From: Sanderia malayensis
Lineage: Eukaryota > Cnidaria > Scyphozoa > Semaeostomeae > Pelagiidae
Assembly (NCBI GenBank): GCA_013076295.1
Contig: RQOL01000882.1
Coordinates: forward strand, 1,054,001-1,118,000
Reading direction: 5' to 3'
DNA: 64,000 nucleotides
Part shown: one piece after another, positions 24,062-34,778 of the stretch
How the letters are laid out: each line of letters opens with the position of its first letter
Position numbering within the stretch: the first letter of the stretch is position 1
Program-made: the position numbers and the translations under genes
Notes under the pieces: generated by a model
What the model saw: the letters and a program-made list of their open reading frames with translations, nothing else
Database searches by the model: none
What the model was told of the DNA's origin: nothing

Positions 24062-24480
24062 ATACACGCTTTTTTTTATAAGGAACCTAGCTCGGGCCTA
24101 GTTCTTCAAATTCCTTATTTTGAGACCTCTTTTGACCACTTTGCAGTTCTAAAAGTTCCTTAATAGTTCCTTAATTTTAAGTTCACATTTAGTGGAGATA
24201 ATTAGTACAGACGCAAGAAAAGCATTCAAATTCAACGTTTTGCTATACACTTGTGAAAAGATAGCAGGTTAAAACACATGAAGAAGCTTCATATAATGTA
24301 AAAGTACTGAAAATCAATGGAACAGGCTTCTTAATTGTAAATTGTGCGGAAATATAAATATATTCAAAATTAAAAAATTCCTTAGTGATTTCGCATTTAG
24401 TAGTAAAAGTTCCTTAATTTTTTCGACCTTCTACATGTAGGTTCCTTATAAACGGTTCCTTATAAAAAAAAAGCGTGTAT
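24062..24480. mobile_element. MITE immediately upstream of the NLR-like HEPN exon
   Basis: The left end ATACACGCTTTTTTTTATAA and right end TTATAAAAAAAAAGCGTGTA are inverted copies extending about 25 bp to the word ggttcc. The interior is rich in ttccttaattt. It ends only 25 bp before the splice acceptor (24504-24505) of the first coding exon. It is related to the element at 17280. Confidence 0.75.
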
Positions 24481-24513
24481 CTATTATATTCTTTTCGATT
24501 ATTAGAGATCAAG

Positions 24514-27500
24514 ATGGATAAGGAACAAAAGTACTTCTTCAAGGTGGCAATAATCATTCTAGACCTACTTTCGGAGAACTTGCGTCAGTTGTTTGAAGAA
24601 AAGTGGAATTCAAAATACCCTAATGAAAACTGGGAAAATACGTCTATCAGCGGAAACTTGTTATTAAGCCACATTCCAAGTCATGTAAGGAAACCAATGA
24701 AAGATATTTCAGAAAATTTGAGGAGTGGTGACGTCAAAAATTGGGATCCAACTACCCTTTTCTGGGTTTTTCAGCAATCGGGATTAAATCTCATTCAACC
24801 AAGCCGTCCATTGGAGCAAATGACCTTTCCTTTGTTACACTCTGAATATTTGGACATAGCTAGAGGAATTCGAAACGAATGTTTTGCACATGCAACAAAG
24901 GCTTCCATTACATTTAATGATTTTCGCTATATTGTTACAAAGTTCATGACTTTCCCTAAAAGCCTGTTTGGAATGTCATTTTATAAAGATCTTAATAAAA
25001 TAGTGAAATCGGATATTACAAAAACAAGAAGCGAACAACTCAAAAGTCCGCTTGAAGTACAAATGAAAGTCAATTCTGCATATGTTGAGTGGCTTGAAGA
25101 TATCCAAATGGACATTGAAGCTCCAAAAGAAGTTATACGAGGTTTGCATTTTATAATTATCTTGCATTGTGTGCATTCATGACATTTCAGAGGGATATTA
25201 ATAAAGAAGAGATTAGTTGAAGTTTGTGTGAACTTTTCTTTGATGCTTTTTTGTTATTTATTTCCAGGTGCTACACACATCGAGTATCATGGACCAGTCA
25301 CATACATCAATGTTTCTGACGAAGCATCCGCAACATTTGGCACTATTGAACAAGGTTAGTGTTTTGGCTAGGACAAATAATACTCAATGTCAATTAGACA
25401 TCGTAATTGTTTTGTGTTGGCTTGCTTTGGCTTGCTTAAACAGCAAAAGGGGAAACGAATGTCACAATGTGAGAATCACCATATTGGTGTATTTTTTTGT
25501 AGAATTAGCAAACAACATGATGTAGTTATCGTTTTCTTATTGTATCTCTGATTTGCATTGGCCAACAACAGGGATGGATAACCGTGTGGTGCATACACTT
25601 TCCTCCTTGCCCCTGAAACCCCACTTTATTTAAGGGGTGATGTTGTCTCCAAAATAATTGCCTTTTGTCGGCTTGCTTAAACAGCAAAAAGGAAACCAAT
25701 GTCAAAGCGCGGCAAATTTATTGTGGCTCTGATTTGCATTGGGCAAATCAGAGCCACAATAAATAGGTTGGATAGGTTTTGTTTTGTGTGTCGACGAAAA
25801 TCGTAATGCTTTCTATCACTTTTCTATCACTTCCATTGGCCCCCAGCATGTAACCTTGAATATTTCAAGAAGTGCTATTACTGTTGGAAATCTAAAAACA
25901 TTTTAAAAGGGAGAAATAATATGTTTCGTCATATGCTCGTCATTCAGTAATATCTTTGTAGTATGTTGGTCATTCACTTAATTCGCACAAATCATCAGGA
26001 ATTTGATTTGTGAGAATTGGTTTGCTGCAACAGATTTTATATTCACTCAGATACTTTGTTACAAGTCTTAAGAACATATTAGAAGGATCAAGATTTCATT
26101 GAAGTAGTTTCCATTAAGTAAATGTTAATTAAGACAAGAGTTAATTATTAAATACTCAATATAGCTATTTGTTTAACAGGTACGACCCAGACATTTGATA
26201 GAGTCGGAACTGTACTGGAAAATGCTCGTGGTAACAGTCAAGTAACAACTGGTTCTGCAACTTTTGCCTCTTCAAGCTTACAAGGTACTTTTCATAGTTG
26301 TGCTTGTCATTGTATTGTAAACTTTTTAAGATGATTTATGTTCAGATAAATTTTTTGTGTTTAAAGACTAGAGTGAGATGGGGACCCATGTAATATGACG
26401 ACCCATTAGCAGCCCCAGTAGTTGAAATTCGGCGACAGAACAACAGGGATGGATAACCGCGTGGGGCATACAATTTCCTCCTTGGCCCTAAAATCCCACT
26501 TTATTTCTCTGCCCCGTTTATTAAGGGGTGATGTTGTTTCCAAACCATCAACAATGCTATTTTTTGGGCCAAATGTCGCACATAGCTTTTGAGTTTGACT
26601 CAATCCATGCTTGGTTCAAAACGTCTCCTTGCGTTTTGTTGACACTGGATGTGTAATGGCCCTAGCCATTTTCTCTTTCTTACCTGTGACTGGATTGGAA
26701 CTTAAATCAAATGTTTTTTCTTTGTATAGATGTAAATGGAGATAACGAAGCTGTTGTAAGCAAACCTCAGTTTGCAAATGGTAAGTTTGGAAACTTTCTT
26801 AAATTTAATTGTTTCTAATCGCAAAGGATGTGAGCACTTGCAGCTATATTTGCAACATGTTTTCCAACAAAAAGACTTAACTCCAAATGATGATATGATG
26901 ATTGTATTGTTCATCAATGTACAATAGGGGACAAAAGTCCATGGGACACCTGAAAATTTCATCCCATAATGCTGTGCTTCTGCACAATTTGTTCTCTGTG
27001 AGCAGAATGCGACCCCCCACTCCCCTCAAAACAATTTTGTCTTGTGCACCAGTCCTTTCTCATTGCCGGGCCAAAAAAATTTCGGCGATATTGAATAACA
27101 CCGCCTCTACAGACAACATTGTTTTGGGGGGAGGGGGATGAAGTATGCGTGTAAAACTTGCTAAAATCCTGGGTGTCTCAGGACTTTTGTCCCCTATTGT
27201 ACTAAATCTATTATTTATCGTTTGTGCCGTTTTGACAAGGGAAGCAAATTGTCCACCAGTGCAACCACGATCTGTTGTGCTTTTTTAATTCTATTCGGCG
27301 ACATCTTGTTTTTGTCTACCTGCATTGCACATTGCCCTTCAAATTAGCCAATTCATATGATCAATTTATTGCAGCCTCATCACTAATTATGATGATTTTG
27401 ATGATGACCTAAATCAAAAGTATCATAAGCATTTTTGGTTCCGTTGTGTCCATTAAGTTTTAATATTTTGAAAAATTCTTTGTTCTCTCCATGTTTCATA

Positions 27501-30500
27501 TTAACATGAAATATTCAATGATTTTCAACGCATGCGCATTTTGTGTTTCGTATATTTTGGCGGTTTGACTATAATTTTGCATTGCGTCATCTGAAAGAAT
27601 TTATTCTGCTGTTTAGTTTTACAGTACTTCCTCGGTTATCCGAACGCCAAAAGTTTTTACTAAATCAGTTTTTGCAAACCAACTCTCGGTCACCAAATAA
27701 AATATACGTTGTCTTTTTAAATTTTTGCTCTTTATCAAAGTCAAATCCAATGGAAACATCAAATTAACACATCAGTTTTCATATTCGTGTTTACAATTAC
27801 CGAAACCGGTAAAAGGAAATCGAACTGGAATTTCAAAATCCACGAGTTTTGACTAATTGTGATCGTCCCATCTTCCGTTTGAGCACCCCGTGACTATTCT
27901 GGGTGATAAAAATAAACTTCATAGCAAGACTAGTAGGTAAAATTTTTGTTCTCGATTATCCGAATTTTTGACGTATCCGAACGGCCCAGCAAAAAATTGA
28001 GTTCAACTTGTTCGGATAATCGAGGAAGTACTGTATTATGTTTTATAATGTTGGAAATCTTTTCATTTTTGTTAGCTTTTTCCGGCTTACGAGAAAATTA
28101 TCAGAAGGATTGCTTAAGTCACGAGGTCAATTGTGTTGATGCAACTGCAACAATACATGTTGATAAGCATGTTGAATTCTATACTTTTCAGCAAAGGAAA
28201 CTATGTCATTTTAGTCTGCGTAAGCCCTCGGTACCCGGCCTTAAGTCTATTGAACCAAAATCAATGGGGTAGATAGGAAATTTTATAGGGGGGGGGGGAG
28301 AAATTCAGAATTTCCGACAAAAATTTAATAAGCATTTTTGTTTCTTAAAAACTATGAATATAAGATAAGGAAGTTAGCTAGAACTGAACGTAAATAGAAG
28401 ATGTTTATTTTCCGACAAGATCAGAAATTTTCCGACAAAACGGCCCCCCTTTTTTCGACCCCCTGACCCCCCTTTATTTACGCCACTGACCAAACTATCT
28501 GATATTTTAAATTTCTTCCACATTTCATATTCAGCTAAGATTTGAACCAATGGTAACAAAAACAGTTTTTTCGACGCATGCGTAGTTTGCATTTCATATC
28601 TTTTGGCGGTTTGACTTTAGTTTTGCATTGCGCCATCTGAAACAATTTATTCTGCTGTTTAGTTATTGTTAGAAATCTTTCATTTTTGTTAGATTTTTCT
28701 GAATTAAGAAAGAGATATCGGGAAGAATGTGGAAAACATGAAGTCAATTGTGTTGATGCAAATGAAAATTGTATTACTTCACTGAATTTGGATATCAACG
28801 ATTTTTCTGTGAATTTAAAGATAGTAGAGGAGGAGAAGAGATGCACAGCTAAGGACCAGACTTACCACGATGAATTGGAAAAGCACCTTCACTTATTAAA
28901 AGATAATGCGAAAGCCATTAAAGTTGGTGAATTGATGAACATGATTGAAGATAATGAAAAAGAACGAATCATGTTTGTTGGTGGTTTAGCTGGAATTGGT
29001 AAATCCGTTCTTGCCAAGAAAGTGGCCCTTGACTGGGCCTGTAAAGAATGCAGTCAGACACGCTGTCTTTTCTACATAACATGCAGACAGTTGAACAGTT
29101 TCTTTCGTGAAAGTGACAGAGATATTGAGGAATATTTGAAGGAACAGTTCAGAAATGTGCCTCTTGAGAATGTGGAAACCACAGTCTTTTTGATTGATGG
29201 TTTGGATGAACTGCAAGAACCTGTCAAAATTATGAAAGCGTTGACAGAAAAGTTTTTCAAATCAAGATTCATTATTCTCGGCAGACCCCATGCCAGACAC
29301 CATGTTAATTCCATCGGACAGAAGAGCCAGAAATTAGAAATACTTGGACTCAATGATGGCCAGATTGAAGAATACATTAAAAAGTTTCCTAAACTTTCAA
29401 CAGACAAGAGTCAGGATGAATCTTCATTAACAGAACAACAAATTAAGGAGGCAATTCAGAAATCGACAAATATATCTTACATTGCAACAATTCCTCAATT
29501 TTTAAATACAATTTGTTGTGCTGTCATGCTATCAAAAGAAGGGAAATCATTCACCAACAAGACTGATCTTTATAGCTGGATGCTGTTTTTGTTGATGAGA
29601 CAGCATTTCCACGGCAAAGAATCGGACAACCAAGATCTTGGATGTGAAATCTTTTCTCGTTATTCAAAGCAGTTGCTGGAGATCTGTAAGCAGGCATTCA
29701 ACCTATACCGTTCAGGAAGCATTATCTTCAATAAGACGGAGCTAGAGTGTAAGGATGAAAAATTTATTGAAGGCTTTCTGCTTGGTGTGAAGAACAGTTT
29801 TGGAAAAATTACCAAATATATGTTCAAACACCTAACTATTATGGAGTTCCTGGCTTCTATTCAGGTCTATTTCGCCGAAAACAAAAGCGAGTTACTTAAG
29901 GAATTATTGATGAAAGAGCGCTACGAAATTATTTCGTTTGTGTGCAGTTTTGTACGATTCAGTTTAATGGAGAAAGCTTCATCATTTGATGACGAAGAGG
30001 AAATTTCTTATCAGGTTATAAAACAACTTGTTGATGGCAAAAAAGCTACTGAATTTGATGATAAATATAATATATATATTATAATGTTTTAATATAATAT
30101 ATTATTATTTTATTTCTTGTCAGTTGATAACACGCCTTGGCGATGAAATAATCAGATACGAAGACGAACGTAATAAGGTTTGTTGCGCTTTAAATAATGT
30201 TTGCAATTTTCAATTTAAAGTTGATGATAACAATTATATGTCATGTGTATTAATAAATTATTGTTATATTTCTTATCAGTTGAAAAAATCACGTTTACAT
30301 GGCACGATCAGAAACAAGGACGCACAGAATTTAATCCGTGACATTTTAAACCAGGTTTGTAAGTTTAAGTTCAATGCTACTGATTATATTTGTAATTGTT
30401 TATTATATCGAATATTATTACATATACAAGTATAATTAATCTTTAATTATATCTTCTAACAGTTGCCAAATGATGAAGTTCTGTTGAAAGTGAGATTTCT

Positions 30501-33500
30501 GGCCGACTGTTTTGTTGCAAGCGATAAAGTCCGTGATGTGAAATTCTTGGTAGAACTGCTGAAGTCAATAAAGCCAAGTTCAAATGACAGAGTCTGGCTC
30601 AACGCCTTTGACCAATCAAATTTGTTATCCATTCTGAAGTTGGTGACTGGAAATGAAGTGGCAGATTCTAAAATCAAGAATGCATTCAGTGGGATTGAAT
30701 TTGCTATAGATGATTTGAGAGAGATGGAACTGTTGGCCTACGCTAGGTGGATCGACATTGGCTTGATTAAGTTGAATGATGTAAATCATTTTAGTGAACA
30801 CCAGTCAGTGTTGGTCCACCGCAACGTGGCTTTCTGTGGGATAGTTGTGTTTCGTAACTGCAAGGTCCCTTTGTTCACCACCAATGCGAATGAATCAACA
30901 ACAAAAATGAAATTGAAAAGGTTGACAGTGGCACGAATGAGAATTGACGAATCCGAGGTCAGCTCAGCCGCCAATCTATTTTGTTTGGCGGAAAAGGTTC
31001 TGTTGGATGAGATTCGGTTTGGCGCAAAGGAATTCGAAAAGATCGTGGAGAAAGTGTTTCAAATAAAGCCACGCAGGTTGAGGAAGATGAAGTTATGGAG
31101 TTGTCCACTGGTGAATCATGATATAAAGCAAAAGGTAAGAACATAATTATTTGTATTGTCACTGTCTATATTTCATATATATGGATTAATATTACCAGGT
31201 GGTTAATTATTTTATCAATTTATTGCTTTAAACTTCAATTACCGTATTTCCTCGATTAAACGCCCCCCCTCGATTAAACGCCCCCCTCGAATAAACGCCC
31301 CCTTATGCTGCAAGCTTTTGTAATAAACGCCCCCCCTCGATTAAACGCCCCCTCTTTGTGCAAAACCATGGCGACTTTCATTTTCTACGTTGTTACTCGA
31401 TAAAACAAGGCTCAACTAAACCATTTCCTATTTTTCTGGACCAAGTGACAGAGCCTGTGATCTTGTACTTTCTAATAAACGCCCCCCCTCGAATAATGGC
31501 CCCCCTCGATTAGGCGCCCCCTCAAAAAGTGCCGAGATTAATAAACGCCCCGGGGCGTTTAATCGAGGAAATACGGTACATAATGTTATAATTTTGAAGA
31601 AATAAAGTGTTACCTAAATGTGATGAGTAATTGGCGCCGAAAATTTCATTTAACAACTGAAATATTTGAAGCCTTGTTTTGGTTGAACATTTAGAGTTCC
31701 ATGTTTTGACATGTAATTTCATTTATATCAAGCAACTATAATGATAGTTGCGAATATGAAATACGAAAGAAAACTTATATGATAATATAGTACAAGAAAT
31801 ACTTTAAATCTACCATTTCATATATTCAATATTTGATGAAAGTTTTTGGTGTTTAAAATCAAACTTTCAAGTGGCGCCATTTGTCAAATATTGAAAAATC
31901 AAACAATTCTTAGTTTCTAATTGTTATTTTATTGTTTTTAATGTCATTTGAAGTGAACTAATTTCTGTTTGAAGTTAGTTGGCTATCACTTAAGTACTTG
32001 CAAAGTGTTATCAACAAAGCAAATTATAATTGGAAATATAATATCAACATTTGAAAGTTAATGAAGTTTGACGAAATTGCGGCTTCAAATCTGATAAATG
32101 AATTTACGCAACTTTAAATTTAAGTTGTTATGAATTTTTGAAGAGCGAAGTTAAGAATTCTGATTCATGATTAAGCAATTCTTATAGTTTCAAACTCGGA
32201 AATGCAATATGTTGCCTTATTTCAAGTATTCATTCCAAATTTTTCTAGTTTTGTTAAATGTTGGTGGCTTCATTAATTTTGTTTTGTTTTGTCTTGACTG
32301 TAAAATTTTTGCATTTCTTGCCGCTCAACACATTCTGAAATGCATGAAGGACCTTGTAATGTTTAAATGCCAGTTGTTCATGATATGATATATATTCGTA
32401 GTGATAAAGGAAGGTCTTATTATTTACTGTCTTCTGCTGTGATATTTATTACATTAAGGCGGTATTTTTTAATTAATTTGCAATGCTGTTTCGTAAATTG
32501 TAATTGCAATTTCTTATTCAGAACTTGGCCAAAATTCTTAGACTTTTTCTTATAATATAACTTAACTTATACTATTAGATTAAGGTTATTAATTTCTATG
32601 TTCGTTTTAAATAAGCCGGGTTTTGTGCATGGTTTGGTAAACTATTGTAATATAATAAACGCCAAAACTATTAACTGCCTGTTTTTCAATTCTAGATGAA
32701 AGAGAATGGAGTATGGATCATTGAAAGTGGTAAGTGAACTAAAATGTTTGAAGTATTGTTTTATATATACTGCGAGGTCCTTCTTTATGAATTGATATAT
32801 TTCCATGGTTCCTGATAATTAATTGGGCTTTTAATACTTTTACTGAGAAATCTATCAGTGTAACAACCCTGCTATTATTGACGACCAGCAGAAATCAAAG
32901 TGGTCTATTATTTACAACATCTTCCACGAACGAATTCTCTGAAAGTCGGAAAGTTGTAAAGAAGTAAATAATAAATTATTTTCAACTTATAATTAACCAG
33001 TTAATTGTCAACTTAATAATTAAAAGATTGTGGAATAACCTTCGGACGGCCTTCATGATCGCATTTTGCACCACAGTCTGCAAAGGCAGGAGGATTTCTA
33101 TGCCCTGTGTTTTATGTTATGTTTTTATGCTGTTAATCCCGAATCGATCATTTGATTTCTATTCGTAGGGCCAAAATCAATCCTATTTTTGTGTGAAAGA
33201 GAACCCCACGACTTGATTACTAAAGTAAAAGAGAAGCTGGATAATGGCGTATATCCCACTGCTGTGAAAGAAAGCATTACGGAATTTAAAGAACGATACG
33301 GTCAACCTTACATTCTGGTTGTATTTCTTCAACACGAAATGTCGAGTAAAGTTGAGGAGGAAGTTCGCATGGCTCAGGTAATGGTGTTTTTCACATGGTG
33401 TTACATACACCGCATATTTTGTATGACATCTGTATCCACTTTTTCACTATTTCATTAGTTGTCTTTTTCAAATTTATTTGTTTTTAATTATAGGATGATG

Positions 33501-34778
33501 GTGTGGCAGTTGTTTTTGTGAATTTGGAATCTGAATTTCAACCAAATGCAGAACTGAGATCTGTAATTGTTGAAGGCATATGTATAGACGTTTCGAAAAT
33601 AAGTTCCCGTGACACAGTTGTTGTCAAATTGGACGAAGAAATTTCGTCTATAATGGGTAAGCCCCATTTTCTGACATTTCCATATTTGACCAGGTTTACC
33701 AATGTGATTCAGCTACCCAGAAACATATCTGATTAAAATGTCCATCACAGTTTGTTTCGTCTTTACTTGCGCTTGTCTGGCTTCAATGCATTTAATTGTC
33801 ACTCAATGTAATGTCTTTGTATGATCAATTTGCATGTTCAATAAAAGTTAATGTTGTTATAATTGGGTCTTACATTTTGACTATGATATTATACCATATT
33901 TCATTTTTTTCTTGGATTTCATTTTCATTGACTTTTTATTTTAAGATCGTCTACGGTTGATCTCGATTTCATACGCACCGGATGACCAGAGTGAGGCTGT
34001 TGAGATCAAGAAGAAACTTGAGGCTTCAATGGGTTACAGTTTGTTTGCAAATCTTAATTTTATTCAATATCATCCTGTTGTTATTGTCACAATAACTACG
34101 GCCGTATATGAAGCATCTGATAGATGTAAAAATATGGTTAAACATTTGAAGGTAATTGTTTCGTTTGCTTATTATTGCTTGTTTCTTTACAAAGTCAACT
34201 TTTGTCCATGTTCAATCACTGCGTTGGTTTTTCATCCATGTTAAAATTCTCCTTTCTTGTAATTATAGCGTTATGAATCGTGGCGGTTTAAACCAAAGAT
34301 CATAACTGTAATGCTGCAGAATGATTTCCAGCCAAGTGGAGAATTAAAGAAGATAGTAGGAGAGAGCACTTCTATTTGTTGGACAGACAAAGCTAACCTG
34401 GATGCAAAATTTGCAAAGGTTAAAGAAGAGATCAACTCATTCTTTGGTAAGTCATTTGTACTGTTATGCTTCATTGTTTTAGCGTATTAGGTTTTTCAAT
34501 GATACAAAAAGCTTTCTTATTGATCAAAAAGTTCTGGGTTAATTTACTTTGTTATATTTCAACTGTTGGTTCATATTTTACAAGGCTGATCACTTCACTA
34601 TATTAACGGGCTAGAATCTTTCAAAAGTTGCAAAAGACTACATCACTTCAAACAATTTGTGCACAATTTTGACATCGTGGTTATTCATGTCCAACTCGCT
34701 ATGTTATATACTGAAATGAGAGAAACTACTTTTAACACCTGAATGTTTTCTTTTTCAGAAAAATGGAAAATCCGATGA
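24514..34778 (+). CDS. HEPN-NACHT-TIR-TIR STAND receptor (NLR-like)
   Basis: Fourteen coding exons: 24514-25141, 25268-25354, 26180-26284, 26730-26780, 28693-30014, 30124-30177, 30280-30354, 30463-31134, 32696-32729, 33169-33377, 33494-33656, 33946-34151, 34269-34446 and 34759-34778. The phases agree and give 1267 residues. Residues 1-209 resemble the DZIP3-type HEPN domain, with the RN-x4-H motif at R120 to H126 (RNECFAH); HEPN domains are often RNases. A Ser/Thr-rich linker follows. The NACHT ATPase has Walker A GGLAGIGKS (387-395) and Walker B TVFLIDGLDEL (about 454-464). Later exons encode an NLR-style helical region and a single LRR-like strand-turn. The last 250 residues are two tandem TIR-like domains. 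Such proteins switch on nucleotide binding and oligomerise for innate defence; that role is inferred. The donor of exon 5 (CAG/GTTATA at 30015) and the tiny exons 6-7 are the least certain parts. AATAAA-like signals follow at about 34800. Confidence 0.82.
25565..26660. repeat. Two copies of a ~200 bp dispersed repeat in NLR introns
   Basis: Copies at about 25569-25760 and 26435-26640 share cagggatggataaccg, acaatttcctcctt-like, ccccactttattt and ttaaggggtgatgttgt. They flank exon 3 of the NLR-like gene. The family is unknown. Confidence 0.65.
26922..27199. mobile_element. MITE with TA target duplication (CAATAGGGGACAAAAGTCC)
   Basis: The left terminus CAATAGGGGACAAAAGTCC is perfectly mirrored by GGACTTTTGTCCCCTATTG. 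TA flanks both sides (26920-26921, 27200-27201). It is 278 bp with no coding capacity. It lies in the NLR-like gene between exons 4 and 5, and fits a Tc1/mariner-type MITE. Confidence 0.85.
27622..28033. mobile_element. pogo/Tigger-like MITE
   Basis: The termini CAGTACTTCCTCGGTTATCC and GGATAATCGAGGAAGTACTG are inverted copies flanked by TA (27620-27621, 28034-28035). The CAGT tip with TTATCCGAA words is typical of pogo-type elements. It interrupts the intron part of a duplicated exon unit whose undisturbed counterpart is at about 28660. Confidence 0.78.
28076..28272 (+). pseudogene. Duplicated, broken NACHT-entry exon (exon 5A)
   Basis: After a GTTAG acceptor in the same phase as exon 5 (28693), this segment reads AFSGLRENYQKDCLSHEVNC, aligning with DFSELRKRYREECGKHEVNC, then VDAT versus VDAN. 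It diverges afterwards and stops at 28272 without the NACHT domain. About 130 bp of preceding intron (tttggcggtttgact, attctgctgtttag) is duplicated too. If spliced in, it would yield a short HEPN-linker protein without NACHT; otherwise it is a dead exon. A donor-like CTGC/GTAAGC is at 28217. Confidence 0.65.
28275..28495. repeat. Dispersed repeat, empty-site copy for the hAT MITE
   Basis: This matches 51470-51541 plus 51910-52066 across aaaaatttaataagcatttt, aactatgaatataagataag and ttattttccgacaagatcag. Here the sequence is uninterrupted at actatgaa, where the other copy holds the hAT-type MITE. It ends in a C-rich tract and ttacgccactga. Confidence 0.82.
31242..31576. mobile_element. MITE with CCGTATTTCCTCGATTAAAC termini
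   Basis: The left CCGTATTTCCTCGATTAAAC and right GTTTAATCGAGGAAATACGG are perfect inverted copies flanked by TA. The interior is built of cgattaaacgcccccc modules. It lies in the intron between NLR exons 8 and 9. A sister copy is at 48355-48650 in CSDE1. Confidence 0.88.
31577..32695 (+). other. NLR-like intron 8, remainder
   Basis: AT-rich intronic sequence without recognisable coding or repeat structure. It runs to the TCTAG acceptor before the short exon 9 at 32696. Confidence 0.5.
33169..34446 (+). other. Tandem two-exon TIR-like cassettes of the receptor
   Basis: TIR-like 1 is encoded by exons 33169-33377 and 33494-33656; TIR-like 2 by 33946-34151 and 34269-34446. Each cassette enters in phase 1, has an internal phase 0 intron after the third helix, and leaves in phase 1. 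Both keep the TIR core: a first strand followed by a helix (SILFLCEREPHDL / LISISYAPDDQS, with KEKLDNG / KKKLEAS), a hydrophobic strand (YILVVFL / VVIVTIT), and the late motif (FVNLESEFQPNAEL / TVMLQNDFQPSGEL). This late motif resembles the PvM.KDFKPDGWLG region of invertebrate TIR_2 proteins. The family assignment is moderate because the sequences are diverged. Confidence 0.6.

Noticed and set aside
30015..30092. Continuation of the NACHT exon frame past the CAG/GTTATA donor
   Set aside because: The extension becomes AT-only and stops within 80 bp. The chosen donor gives an intron matching the two neighbours in size and phase, though this remains the least certain splice site.
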